Assembly: GCA_030710605.1 (NCBI GenBank)
Contig: CP092874.1
Span: 67,537,657 to 67,601,656 of the forward strand
Direction: 5' to 3'
DNA from: Cordylochernes scorpioides
Taxonomy: Eukaryota; Arthropoda; Arachnida; Pseudoscorpiones; Chernetidae
Length of the DNA: 64,000 bases
The stretch's first letter is position 1; each line of letters starts with the position of its first letter. Positions 1 to 10,825 of the stretch are shown in pieces. Under the pieces are notes generated by a model. It was not told the DNA's origin and did not search any database. It was given only the letters and a program-made list of their open reading frames with translations. The position numbers and the translations under genes are program-made.

Positions 1-2046
1 GGGATGTACGGGATAGACGGTGGAATTAACGGGGACTTTAACTGGGATGTACCGAGGTAGACGGTGGGATGTACGGGGATAGACGGTGGAATTAACGGGG
101 ATTTTAACTGGGATGTACTGAGGTAGATGGTGGGATGTACAGGGAGAGACGGTGGAATTAAAGGGGATTTTAACTGGGATGTACCGAGGTAGACGGTGGG
201 ATGTACGGGATAGACGGTGGAATTAACGGGGATTTTGACTTGGATGTACCGAGGTAGACTGTGGGATGTACGGGGATATACGGTGGAATTAACGGGGATT
301 TTAACTGGGATGTACCGAGGTAGATGGTGGGATGTACAGGGATATACGGCGGAATTAACGGAGATTTTAACTGGGATGTACCGAGGTAGTCGGTGGGATG
401 TACGGGGATAGACGGTGAGTTTAATAGGGATTTTAACTGGGATGGACCGAGGTAGACGGTGGGATGTACGGGGATATACGGTGGAATTAACGGGGATTTT
501 AACTGGGATGTACCGAGGTAGACGGTGGGATGTACGGGGATAGACGATGGAATTAACGAGGATTTTAACTGGGATGTACCGAGGTAGACGGTGGGATGTA
601 CGGGGATAGACGGTGGAATTAACGGGGATTTTAACTGGGATGTACCGAGGTAGTCGGTGGGATGTACGGGGATAGACGGTGGAATTAACGGGAATTTTAA
701 CTGGGATGTACCGAGGTAGACGGTGGGATGTACGGGGATAGACAGTGGAATTAACGGGGATTTTAACTGGGATGTACCGAGGTATACGGTGGGATGTACG
801 GGAATAGAAGGTGGAATTAACGGGGGTTTTAAATGGGATGTACCGAGGTAGACGGTGGGATGTACGGGGATAGACGGTGGAATTAACGGGGATTTGAACT
901 GGGATGTACCGAGGTATACGGTGGGATGTACGTGAATAGACGGTGGAATTAACGGGGGTTTTAAATGGGATGTACCGAGGTAGACGGTGGGATGTACGGG
1001 GATAGACGGTGCAATTAACGGGGATTTTAACTGGGATGTACCGAGGTAGACGTTGGGATGTACAGGGATAGACGGTGGAATTAAAGTGGATTTTACCTGG
1101 GATGTACCGAGGTAGATGGTGAGATGTACATGGATAGACGATGGAATTAACGGGAATTTTAACTGGGATGTACCGAGGTAGACGGTGGGATTTACAGGGA
1201 TAGACGGTGGAATTAAAGTCGATTTTAACTGGGATGTACCGAGGTAGATGGTGGGATGTACTTGGATAGACGATGGAATTAACGAGGATTTTAACTGGGA
1301 TGTACCGAGGTAGACGGTGGGATGTACGGGGATAGACGGTGGAATTAACGGGGATTTTAACTGGGTTGTACCGCGGTAGTCGGTGGGATGTACGGGGATA
1401 GACGGTGGAATTAACGGGAATTTTAACTGGGATGTACCGAGGTAGATGGTGGGATGTACGGGGATAGACGGTGGAATTAACGGGGATTTTAACTGGGATG
1501 TACCGAGGTATACGGTGGGATGTACGGGAATAGAAGGTGGAATTAACGGGGGTTTTAAATGGGATGTACCGAGGTAGACGGTGGGATGTACGGGGATAGA
1601 CGGTGGAATTAACGGGGATTTGAACTGGGATGTACCGAGGTATACGGTGGGATGTACGGGAATAGACGGTGGAATTAACGGGGGTTTTAAATGGGATGTA
1701 CCGAGGTAGACGGTGGGATGTACGGGGATAGACGGTGCAATTAACGGGGATTTTAACTGGGATGTACCGAGGTAGACGTTGGGATGTACAGGGATAGACG
1801 GTGGAATTAAAGTGGATTTTACCTGGGATGTACCGAGGTAGATGGTGAGATGTACATGGATAGACGATGGAATTAACGGGAATTTTAACTGGGATGTACC
1901 GAGGTAGACGGTGGGATTTACAGGGATAGACGGTGGAATTAAAGTCGATTTTAACTGGGATGTACCGAGGTAGATGGTGGGATGTACTTGGATAGACGAT
2001 GGAATTAACGGGAATTTAACTGGGATGTACCGAGGTAGACGGTGGG
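1..2046. repeat. 66-bp satellite made of three 22-bp sub-units, with 726-bp higher-order repeat
   Basis: About 31 head-to-tail copies of a 66-bp unit fill the window start and probably continue to the left. Each unit is three related 22-mers. Two begin GGGATGTAC and differ in CGAGGTAGACGGT versus GGGGATAGACGGT; the third begins GGAATTAACGGGG. Rare variants recur exactly 726 bp apart: the TATACGG...GGAATAGAAGG block at 781 and 1507, and AAAGTCGATTTT at 1215 and 1941. 726 is 11 units, so part of the array is a higher-order repeat. The period is a multiple of three, which leaves a short open frame (217-411) with a 22-residue repeat; I do not regard it as a gene. Confidence 0.95.
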
Positions 2047-2819
2047 AGGACGGAACGCGTCCTTGTAGACCCGAGGAGGTAAAAAAAACCTCCGCATGGC
2101 TGCGGCGAACCTTGAAACTCGCAGCTGGAACTTCCTAGAAGTGTAGCATCAAGGTAAACATGCAAGGTCGTCTAGCAACCATCGCCACGACACAATTAGC
2201 AAAACTCTGTGAGATCGACACATAGCTCTCTTTATCTACACGTCGTACTTGGTTCGAAATGTTTGAAGGTTAGTAGAAAACCTCAATCCACAGCCATATC
2301 AGCCGAAAGTAATAAATCATCATATATATCATATCTAGAATGGCAATATACAATTTCATCAAAATATATATCAAAAACCATTAAAACTAACGCTTTAAAC
2401 ACAGAGAAAATTCTATGATAAAGTTTCGTCAAAATTTGTACGCAAACGTTCAAACTCAGCAGCACATCAAAAGGAAGTAGATGATGTGACGTATAGCTAA
2501 TGAGATGGCGACATCTACACGTAGGGAACAACTTGGTTGCTAGGTTACCGAGGGCTTGCGTTGCTTACATACACATACAATCGTACATGTACATTAGTGG
2601 CGTGTGCATAACGTTGAAAACTTGCAGTCAACTCGACGTCTTGCTAGAATTCAAACAATGTGAACGATAGTTCAATGTATATGTTTATCTACATTCGACC
2701 TCTCCCTCTAGATTCAATCTCTTTATACCAACTCCTATTTACATTCAAACAAATCGGAATATTGCGACCGAAAGCCTAAACTTATGATTTGAATATACAT
2801 CTCGTGAATAAATATAGAA
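2047..2819. other. Low-copy spacer, no gene recognised
   Basis: The satellite ends abruptly at an unrelated GC-richer stretch with a small perfect hairpin (GGAGGT, A-rich loop, ACCTCC near 2075-2092). AT-rich sequence follows. The open frames here are short, overlap on both strands and show no recognisable motif. Confidence 0.5.
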
Positions 2820-2998
2820 TACAGTAGAACCTCCCTGTAAAAGACACATAATTACAGAGCCACAGTGTTCTTTAGGGAGATGTGTCCTCTTACCGGGGAG
2901 TTGCCAAATTGTAAAAATGGTAATTTTTCAAATGAAAACTGTCCTTTATGGAGAGGTGTTCGCTAGAGGGGTGTCCGATAAAGGGAGGTTCTACTGTA
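2820..2998. mobile_element. pogo/Tigger-like MITE, family A (copy 1)
   Basis: A 179-bp element with inverted ends TACAGTAGAACCTCCC and its reverse complement, flanked by TA. The outer CAGT and TA target fit the pogo/Tigger branch of Tc1/mariner. It has no coding capacity, so it must have been mobilised in trans. Two further copies lie at 28189-28352 and 58395-58558. Confidence 0.85.
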
Positions 2999-3072
2999 TT
3001 AAGAAACGCGATCAAAAGCATTTCATTATTTCATCGAGTTTGTGAGCAAAGGAAAGATAGTTTATAACAATT

Positions 3073-3198
3073 AAATTTACTGGCAATGTGTTTCTTTTTA
3101 ATTATATTGTCGCGTATAAGGCTTGAAAATACCTACAACCTCCGCCAATAGATGGCGCCAATAGATTATTAAAAAGAAACATATTGCCAGTAAATATA
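3073..3198. mobile_element. Small TIR element carrying a TAGATGGCGC motif
   Basis: About 126 bp with ~28-bp inverted arms. The left arm contains TTTACTGGCAATGTGTTTC; the right arm carries its complement ending GCCAGTAAAT. The interior holds CCAATAGATGGCGCC (3145-3159), which resembles the CTCF core. No coding content; a MITE or foldback element. Confidence 0.65.
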
Positions 3199-3424
3199 AT
3201 TGGTACAAATTGTATCGATAGATACACACACACTTACCAGACCCTAATACTGCATCTATAAAATAATGAAATATTGGACGTGTATTAGCAGAATTGATTT
3301 ACTTAATATATTGTTCTGATTATAGAGCTATTTCCGTATTTAAATCTTTAGATAATAAAAAAGCATACATTGGATTGAATTAAAATATTTCTTTTAAATA
3401 TTTCTCCAAGTTCCAAATAACTAT

Positions 3425-3500
3425 ATTAGGTACCACCGCTCAAAAAGAGCAACCTAGATCATCATATTTACAATATACTGAGGGGGATGGTTATGTACAG
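3425..3500 (-). repeat. Dispersed tail-like repeat shared with 49945-50000
   Basis: Both places share TTAGGTACC(ACC)GCTCAAAAAG(A)(G/A)CAACCTAG. The core GCTCAAAAAGAGC can form a short hairpin, as in the LINE 3' tails elsewhere in this window. It is probably a severely 5'-truncated retroelement 3' end on the minus strand. The parent family is not identified. Confidence 0.4.
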
Positions 3501-3699
3501 GGGTTCATTTACAATTAATTTTTATAATGATGTTGTTGGGTCCGGATTCTCAGGTCCTTGGGGATATTGTTCTTGAGAAGGTTTTGCCTGGCTTGTTTGA
3601 TATTCAAGGTGGGTTTATTTTTCCCTTTTCCCCACTTTTCGTCATTCTGGCTTAATTGGAGAATTTATCTAGGTTTTAAATTTTTTATTTTGCTATTTG

Positions 3700-4610
3700 A
3701 TATCTGAGAAGAGACTAAAATATAGGAAATCTCAACAGTAGCTAAAGAGATCATTCATATCTCAAGAGAGAGAAAGAGATAAAAAACAAATAATAATAAC
3801 AATGAGCAATGATTAAACGATGCCAAGCTCAATAATTATTTTCCCCTTATTTTCCTTGTTTGTTTCTATTTATTGAAATTGAGGGTACCATTTCTAGACT
3901 GCTCATTTTTCTAATGCATTTATATTTTTTAGCCTGAGAGATAACTCAAATCTCAAGAGAGGGAAAGATAAAAACAAAATTTAAAAATAATAATAATAAC
4001 ATGAGCAATGATTGAACAATGCCAAACTCAATAATTATCTTTCCCTTTATTTTCCTTATTTGTTTGTATTTATTGAGATTGAAGGCACCTTTGCTATACT
4101 GCTCGTTTTTCTAATGCATTTATATTTTTAGCCCGAGAGATAACTCAATTATCAAGAGAGAGAAAGATAAAAAACAAATTTAAAAAATATATAATAACAT
4201 GAGCAATGATTAAACAATGCCAAGCTCAATAATTATCTTTCCTTTATTTTCCTTATTTGATTGTATTTATTGAGATTGAAGGCACCTTTGCTATACTGCT
4301 CGTTTTTCTAATGCATTTATATTTCTTTTAGCCCGAGAGATAACTCAAATCTCAAGAGAGAAAGATAAAAAACAAATTTAAAATAATAATAATAATAACA
4401 TGAGCAATGAGCTTAAACGATGCCAAGCTCAATAATTGTATTTTCTTTATTCTCTCAAAAAATATATAAATTCATTAGAAAAATCAGCAGCCTAGCAATG
4501 GTGTCCTTTATCTCAATAAATGGAAACAAATAAGGAAAAGAAAGGAAAATAACATGAGGCATGATGTAGTCATGGTTGTCAAACAATATTTCTGCCGATG
4601 TCTCAATGAA
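3700..4610. repeat. ~195-bp tandem repeat, four direct copies plus one inverted copy
   Basis: Direct copies begin near 3760, 3950, 4150 and 4350. Each runs from CTCAAGAGAG(A)GAAAG through ATGAGCAATGATTAAAC and CCAAGCTCAATAATTAT to CTAATGCATTTATA. From about 4455 the same unit continues in reverse complement (ATTCATTAGAAAAATCAGCAG, then GGTGTCC). The array therefore ends in an inverted copy, forming a long hairpin. Confidence 0.8.
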
Positions 4611-5212
4611 AAAGAAAGTTCCATAGGAACTTGAGCAACACCACAAGCCTTTCCTTCCATAAAAATCTCAAGCAATTAAAATATTCTGCCGTTAACCTCG
4701 CGTTTTTATGCCGATCACCTCCGTTTTTTTTTTATCCTCAGTCGTTCTGGCAAATTTCAAGGTCCACTCGCTTTTTATTTACACAAGTTCTTTCCTAACC
4801 TTTCTCTTTTTTTCATAACGCGTTGTCCTCGGCCTAGCGAATCTTCTGCTTTTTAGATGCCATTTTTCAAACTATTGGTTGCACGCTATTGATGATTGTG
4901 AAATAGATATGTAGATGTGGTCCTTGGTCCAATTTTATTTATTATATTCGTAGAATTCAGACTAAAATTTATTCTGACGCTATTAAATAGAAAATTAAAT
5001 GACACTTCATATAATAAATTCATTAAGAATCTCTCTAATTAAATTATTTCAGAAATATTTTTATTCTCCTTACATTTTGATTTTTTCATAAATCTTGCAA
5101 TAAAATTTTAAGATGCTTATACAAACAACCTAGAAGCCTAAAATCTTACACACTTGCTCAATTCCGATGACAATTCAAATGTAGAGAATTTCAGACACTT
5201 CTATATATATAT

Positions 5213-5402
5213 TGTAACGTAAAGAATTAGGAAAGACAAACTTCAGGATGACATAGCAATTTATTTAAGACAAGCACAGAGTCAACATTTATAAGGTACA
5301 AGATAAGCAATGAGGGAAGTTTCCAGAGTATCAAAATATAAATAATATAAATTTTAAAAAATTAATGAACTGTATAAAAAATATAATAAATACTTTGCTA
5401 CA
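5213..5402 (-). mobile_element. Solo LTR of the TRIM family (copy T1)
   Basis: On the minus strand it begins TGTAGCAAAGTATTTATTAT and contains the antisense of GACAAACTTCAGGATGACA. It matches the LTRs at 56791-56966 and 57291-57463. It has diverged and stands alone, as expected after recombination between two LTRs. Confidence 0.75.
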
Positions 5403-5427
5403 ATGTTATATAATTCATTATATATTC

Positions 5428-5480
5428 GGAATCCCCGGGTAGTTGGCGTTCTGCGCTCCAGGAACCTGGGTAATAAATAT
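5428..5480 (+). repeat. LINE 3'-tail motif (CCCCGGGTAGTTGGCG type)
   Basis: GGAATCCCCGGGTAGTTGG, then CGTTCTGCGCTCC and AGGAACCTGGGTAATAAATA. The motif recurs at 34227-34268 and 57843-57880, both on the minus strand. At the last site it directly follows a LINE C-terminal coding remnant. I therefore read this one as a LINE copy truncated to little more than its tail. Confidence 0.5.
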
Positions 5481-5577
5481 ATCTCTATTCGGAAAGAGTA
5501 GGCTAAGTATAAAAATTTAAATTATAAAGATTTTTTTTCTTTTCACAATGAGCTTCTTTTTTTTTTTTATTTGAAAT

Positions 5578-5607
5578 GCTAGCTTTCCCAACGAAAATCA
5601 CTCTTCG
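5578..5607 (-). repeat. Dispersed GAAGAG-hairpin-GAAAGC motif
   Basis: On the minus strand: CGAAGAGTGATTTTCGTTGG followed by GAAAGCTAGC and then an A-rich AATAAA-containing stretch. One of about 14 related hairpin motifs in the window; see the findings. Confidence 0.5.
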
Positions 5608-6104
5608 ATAGGCGCAAATAAAAAACATCGACTATTTCTAACTAAAAGTGTTTTGAAGTGTACGCGGCACATGCAAGTACATTTAAACTATACGTATGTA
5701 TATGGGGCCGATATATAGATTTTTATTCTAGGTTTTTATTCAATATTTGCTAACGATCAAATGTCTTTTTAAAAAATGTATTTTTAAAGACTGCGCGTAC
5801 ACAAGAAAAGGAAAGGCTTGTCCGAAAGCTACTTTATACAATTAATAATAATAAAAAAAGAGTTTTGGCGTCTTATATATTTTTGTAATTTATTGAAATC
5901 CGTAAACCCGTGATAATAATAATTAAAACACTCTTAGTTATAAAAATAGTGGATGTTTTTGTATTTAAGTCTGTCAAAGAAATAGTTATGTCTGAAAGCT
6001 ATAGAATTTCGAATAAAAAAAGAAACTTATTGTGCAAAAAAACATTTAAAATTTTGAAGAGAGAAGGAAATGTTGGCCAAAAATTAAACCAAAAGGTATA
6101 TGAC

Positions 6105-6290
6105 ACGAGAAGAAATAATGAATTGGAAACAGTCTATGATATCCTTATAGGAATAGAATATATAAAACAGCTAAGATCCTTTTAATCTCTACTAACCATA
6201 CCAGTCGCAAGGATGCTAAGGAACTAGGCGATCCTTCTTCACCGTTACCAAAACTAACATCCAAGGACCAATCGGGAAAAAAAGAAAGAA
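6105..6290 (+). repeat. Dispersed ~190-bp repeat with a conserved reading frame, copy 1
   Basis: This stretch recurs in reverse orientation at about 17130-17330 with roughly 85 to 90% identity by eye. Both copies keep an open frame reading NNEL(E/K)TVYDILIGIEY, then IKQL. Here that frame is the end of an open reading frame at 5910-6185. The 5' part of that frame is AT-rich and unrecognised. It is probably a fragment of a transposon protein; the family is unknown. Confidence 0.5.
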
Positions 6291-6980
6291 TAAGAAAATT
6301 AGAAAATCAAATAATTAACGTGAGAGGTAAAAAAGAAGAAACATTTCAGCCAAATAAAATGAAACTTAAAATAAAACCAGAAAAATAAAGACAAAAAATT
6401 TGATAATCAAATAAATAACGTAAGGGGAAAAAATATTTGGAGGTATATATAGAGGATAAAAGATTAAATGAAACTTAGAAATTAAGAAAAGCAAACGAAT
6501 GAATAAAAATACAAGGAAATGTTAAAACAAATAAGGTTTGAAAATAATCAAAATAATGAGAAGAAATATTTGAACAAAGAAATATTTTGTGAAAGTAAGA
6601 GTAGTGAAGTTAATTATTAGCGTAGAATAGTAGTAATAAAAATGTAGATATCGAATTTAAAAAATTTAGAAATAATATGCATTGTCATCGTAAGTAAGCA
6701 AGTAGAAATAAACATCTAGAGAAAAATGAAGTAAAGAGACTTTTTTAATAAAACTTTTTCCAATAAAAATGTATCAGAAAGGATGAAATAATGATTTCAG
6801 TTATTACAATAAAACAATTAGGTTTGTGAGACTAAATATAGAGGTGGAGGCATTCTTCATGAATTTTGAACTAGGATTAATGTGAAACAATTGGTTAGAA
6901 AGTTTTTAGGCTTCACAATTTTTTTTTGGATATTATTCCCCATTTGATATATTACTCACCGCTTTTATTTTTTATCAAAT
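6291..6980. other. AT-rich spacer, no gene recognised
   Basis: Purine-rich on the plus strand with many AAA and GAA runs. No open frame of note and no repeat boundary that I could define. Confidence 0.4.
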
Positions 6981-7453
6981 TGTCGCAAAGTATTTATTAT
7001 TTTATTAACAGAGTATAATTTTTATATTTATATTTTGCTACTCTGTAAACTTCCCTCATTGCTTATCTTTTATTTATCATTCATAGTTTGTTCAAAGATG
7101 ACGATGTCCCTATAGACGACGATACGACGACAAAGCCGCTCTTCACGCCGCAAGAAAAAGGACGCAAAGGTACTAGGGACAATGTTCCAAGACTTCGATG
7201 GCAGAAGCACGTCAGATCCATGTCAGTAACTACAATAATTGCAAGCTGTGGGTCACAGCTCCCATAGGGAAAGAGCTATGTAACAAAGTATTTATTATTT
7301 TTATTAACAGAGTATCATTTTTATGTTTATATTTTACTACTCTGTAAACTTCCCTCATTCCTTATCTTTTGTTTATCATTCATAGTTTGTTCTTGCCTTA
7401 GATAAATTGCCGTGTCATCCTGAATTTTGTCTTTTCTAATTTCCCACGTGGCA
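6981..7453 (+). mobile_element. Rearranged TRIM retrotransposon (copy T2)
   Basis: A truncated 5' LTR runs from TGTCGCAAAG at 6981 to about 7093. It is fused directly to the second half of the TRIM internal region (GATGACGATGTCCCTATAGA onward). A full 3' LTR starts with TGTAACAAAG at 7279 and ends CACGTGGCA at 7453. Compared with the intact copy at 56791-57463, the end of the 5' LTR and the primer-binding side of the internal region are missing. The ending AGGGAAAGAGCTA is purine-rich and sits where a polypurine tract belongs. Confidence 0.8.
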
Positions 7454-8274
7454 ATATAAATATAATGGGGTAGTAGTTGAAAGAATCGTTATATAAATTT
7501 TGAAAACATCTTTAAAAATAAAAGCGTTTTTCAAAAGGATTTTTATTTAATTTATTATTGCAATAATAAAAACAATATTTTTCGCTTTTTTCTCTATATA
7601 GATATTTTATTCTGATGAAGGTGGTGTTATGCAGATACTCGCAGTTCAATTTGTCAAAAAGAGGCATTTGGCCATAAAAAAAACTATCAAGGGTTAAGGA
7701 TTGTGCGTTGTGTTTTTCGATAAGTGGTACTAGCTATCATTTCAACATTGATTGACAAAGCGCATTTCTTATAATTTTAACACTCAAATATTTTAAAATA
7801 TGATAGCTACAGTTAATACGATCCTGATTAGGTCAACTCCCCAACCTCCTTAACCTTTTCTAGAAACTTTTAAGCCATTTGCTTATTGTCATCTATTCTA
7901 AAGCAACTAACCTCACTTTGACTCCAAACATGGGTGGTCGCTTCAGAGAATTTGGCTATTGATCCGTCTTTAAATCTTACGCATACGACTCTTGATGGGT
8001 AATGATTCCTCATGAGCTATGGCAGAAATATGTACCACATTCCAAGATGGCAACCAATATATAACATTCAAATATTCATCTCATGGAAGATATATTGAAT
8101 GTCCCATAATATATATTCCCTCGGGCCCTCCTTATCGACCTGTTTATTGCCAAAGATGCGCCCGCGCAGATGACGTCATCAGGCAGAAGTATTTGTAGAT
8201 ACACAAGAAATACTTCCGTGACGTCAAAATATCTCGGGAACAAGTTCATATTACTTGGTATAACGTCTACCACT
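7454..8274. other. Spacer, no gene recognised
   Basis: AT-rich to about 7850, then more balanced sequence up to the next array. The open frame at 8076-8273 (minus) has no motif I recognise. Confidence 0.4.
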
Positions 8275-9495
8275 ATTGCTATTAGAAGGACGGTATACAG
8301 ACGGCTCTACACGAGGAAGAAGGTATAGAGGCGACCCTACCAGGGTACGAGGTATAGAGGCGACCCTACTATGGGTCAAAGGTATAGAGGCGACCCTACC
8401 AGGGGACGTAGGTTTAGAGGCGACCCTACAATGTGACAAAGGTATAGAGGCGACCCTACAATGGGGCAAAGGTATAGAGGCGACCCTACCAGGGGACGTA
8501 GGTATAGAGGCGACCCTACAATGTGACAAAGGTATAGAGGCGACCCTACCAGGGGACGAGGTATAGAGGCGACCCTACAATGGGTCAAAGGTATAGAGGC
8601 GACCCTACCAGGGGACGTAGGTATTGAGGCGACCCTACAATGTGACAAAGGTATAGAGGCGACCCTACCAGGGGACGAGGTATAGAGGCGACCCTACAAT
8701 GGGTCAAAGGTATAGGGGCGACCCTACCAGGGGACGTAGGTATAGAGGCGACCCTACAATGTGACAAAGGTATAGAGGCGACCCTACAATGGGGCAAAGG
8801 TATAGAGGCGACCCTACAATGGGACAAAGGTATAGAGGCGACCCTACCAGGGGACGTAGGTATAGAGGCGACCCTACAATGGGGCAAAAGTATAGAGGCA
8901 ACCCTACCAGAGGACGTAGATATAGAGGCGACCCTACAATGGGGCAAAGGTATAGAGGCGACCCTAAAATGGGACAAAGGTATAGAGGCGACCCTACAAT
9001 GGGACAAAGGTATAGAGGCGACCTTACAATGGGACAAAGGCATAGAGGCGACCCTACAATGGGACAAAGGTATAGAGGCGACCCTACAAAGGGACAAAGG
9101 TATAGAGGCGACCCTACAATGGGACAAAGGTAAGAGGCGACCCTACAATGGGACAAAGGTAAAAGCCAATCCTAAAAAGGGACAAAGGTAAGAGGCGAAC
9201 CTACCAGGGAACGAAAGAATAGAGGCGATCCTACAATGGGACAAAGGTAAGAGGCAATCCTACTATGGGACAAAGGTAAGAGGCGACACTACCAGGGAAC
9301 GAAAGAATAGAGGCGACCCTACCAGGGGACGAAATAATAGAGGCGATCCTACGAGGAGAAAAAGGCGACCCTACATGGGGACGAAGTAATGGAGGTGACT
9401 GCGAAAGGGTAAGAAGGTATAGTAATGGTCGTTCAAGGGGACGGAAGTATAGAGGTAAATTTAAAAGGCGCCAAAAGTATAGTTCGACCATACAA
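8275..9495. repeat. 30-bp minisatellite
   Basis: About 40 copies of a 29-30-bp unit built on GGTATAGAGGCGACCCTAC. Two linker types alternate: CAATGGGACAA and CAGGGGACGTA. Copies decay toward the right from about 9120. The long open frames on both strands simply read through the array (GDPTMGQRYR on plus, CRVASIPL or VGSPLYL on minus). They are shadows of a period divisible by three, not evidence of a gene. Confidence 0.95.
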
Positions 9496-10285
9496 GGGGA
9501 GAGAGGTTTGTTGTGACTTTTAAATGCGCTAAAGATATAGTAGGTCTTCCTATCGAGGAGGACAGAGATGTGACTTTAAAAGGCGCCAAAGGTTTAGTGA
9601 CTGTCGTAAAAGAGATCGGTGGTATAAAGGGGGCTATAAAAACGCAAAAGGTTTAGTGGTGGGCGTACAGGGACGGAGCTACAGAAGTGACTAGAAAAGG
9701 CGAAAAGGATATAGGGGTGGTCATATAGGAGGACAGAGCTACAGAGGTGACTCTAAAGGGCGAAAAGGGTATAAGGGTGGTCGTACAAGAGGACGGAGGT
9801 ATAGATGTGTCTAGAAAAGACGCAAAATGTATAGGATCGGCCGTACAGGAATACAAAGGTATAGAGGTGAATATAAAAGAGGCAAACTGTATAGGAGTGG
9901 CCGTAAAAGAGGAAGGAAGTACAGAGGTGACTATAAAGACGTAAAAGGTAGAGTGGCGGCCGTATAGGAGAACAGAGGGACAGAGGTGACTATAAAAGGC
10001 GCAAAAGGTGATGTTGCGGCTGTACAAGAGGACGGAGGTACACAGGTGACTATAATAGACGCAAAAGGTAAAGTTGCGGCCGTACAAGAGGAAGGAGATA
10101 CACAGGTGACTATAAAAGACGCAAAAGGTAAAGTTGCGGCTGTACAAGAGGAAGGAGGTACACAGGTGACTATAAAAGGCGCAAAAGGTAAAGTGGCGGT
10201 CGTATAGGAGAACAGAGGTACACATGTGACTATAAAAGGCGCAAAAATTAAAGTGGCGGCCGTACAAGCGGTATAGATGTGGAAG
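9496..10285. repeat. 60-bp minisatellite grading out of the 30-bp array
   Basis: The unit is about 60 bp: GGACGGAGGTACAGAGGTGA, then CTATAAAAGGCGCAAAAGGT, then a segment like AAAGTGGCGGCCGTACAAGA. The best-conserved copies are at about 9950-10210. The plus strand keeps a 20-residue repeat (for example DGGTQVTIKDAKGKVAAVQE) through 9986-10207, with breaks between blocks. The start is shared in pattern (GGNANAGAGG) with the 30-bp array, so one may derive from the other. Coding is possible but unproven. Confidence 0.85.
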
Positions 10286-10825
10286 GTGCTATATCGGCCG
10301 TTGAAGAGGACTGGGGCCACCCAGGAAGCAGGAACTAACGGCCTGGTGTCCTGTGGCGATGTTTAGATGCCGGGGCTTAGTCACTTTCACAGCGTCAGCA
10401 CGTCCGCTGGACATGTACTGTAACTTGTATCGTGTTGGCTGACCGTAGCTGTAGTGTTTGTTTCACATTACTGTAGATATCATGTCTTACTTAGATGTTT
10501 TTATAACTGCGGAAGTGTTGGTTGATTTCAAGTTGAAACACAACTTATAATTTTGAAAAAAATGTATTCGAAAAATATTATATATGGCCAAATGCAAATA
10601 GCATTTTAAATAAAATATGTGTTAAATAGTTTTCAAGAATGATGATTTTTTAAAGAACTACAAGAAAGAGATTGAGATTGAACTTGCTTTATTACAATAT
10701 TCATATAAGGTTATATATATATATAGGAAAGTGTGTATAATAAATTTTTATTTTAAATTTCTCAGAATAACCGCTCTTACTATCTATACACTTGTGTATA
10801 CTTGTTCCATCTTATTTTCACACAT
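10286..10825. other. Spacer after the 60-bp array
   Basis: The first ~200 bp are of mixed composition and non-repetitive (GGCCTGGTGTCCTGTGGCG and onward). The sequence then turns AT-rich, with AATAAAATATG near 10610. It could be the 3' end of a transcript that includes the array, but there is no direct evidence. Confidence 0.3.

Noticed and set aside
7612-7660. Second hammerhead (CTGATGAAGG near 7615)
   Set aside because: No GAAA box or pairing helices at suitable distance.
8585-9127. 180-codon minus-strand open frame (CRVASIPL repeats) as a gene
   Set aside because: It is readthrough of a 30-bp array; the plus strand and other frames are open too, and unit-length changes break all of them.
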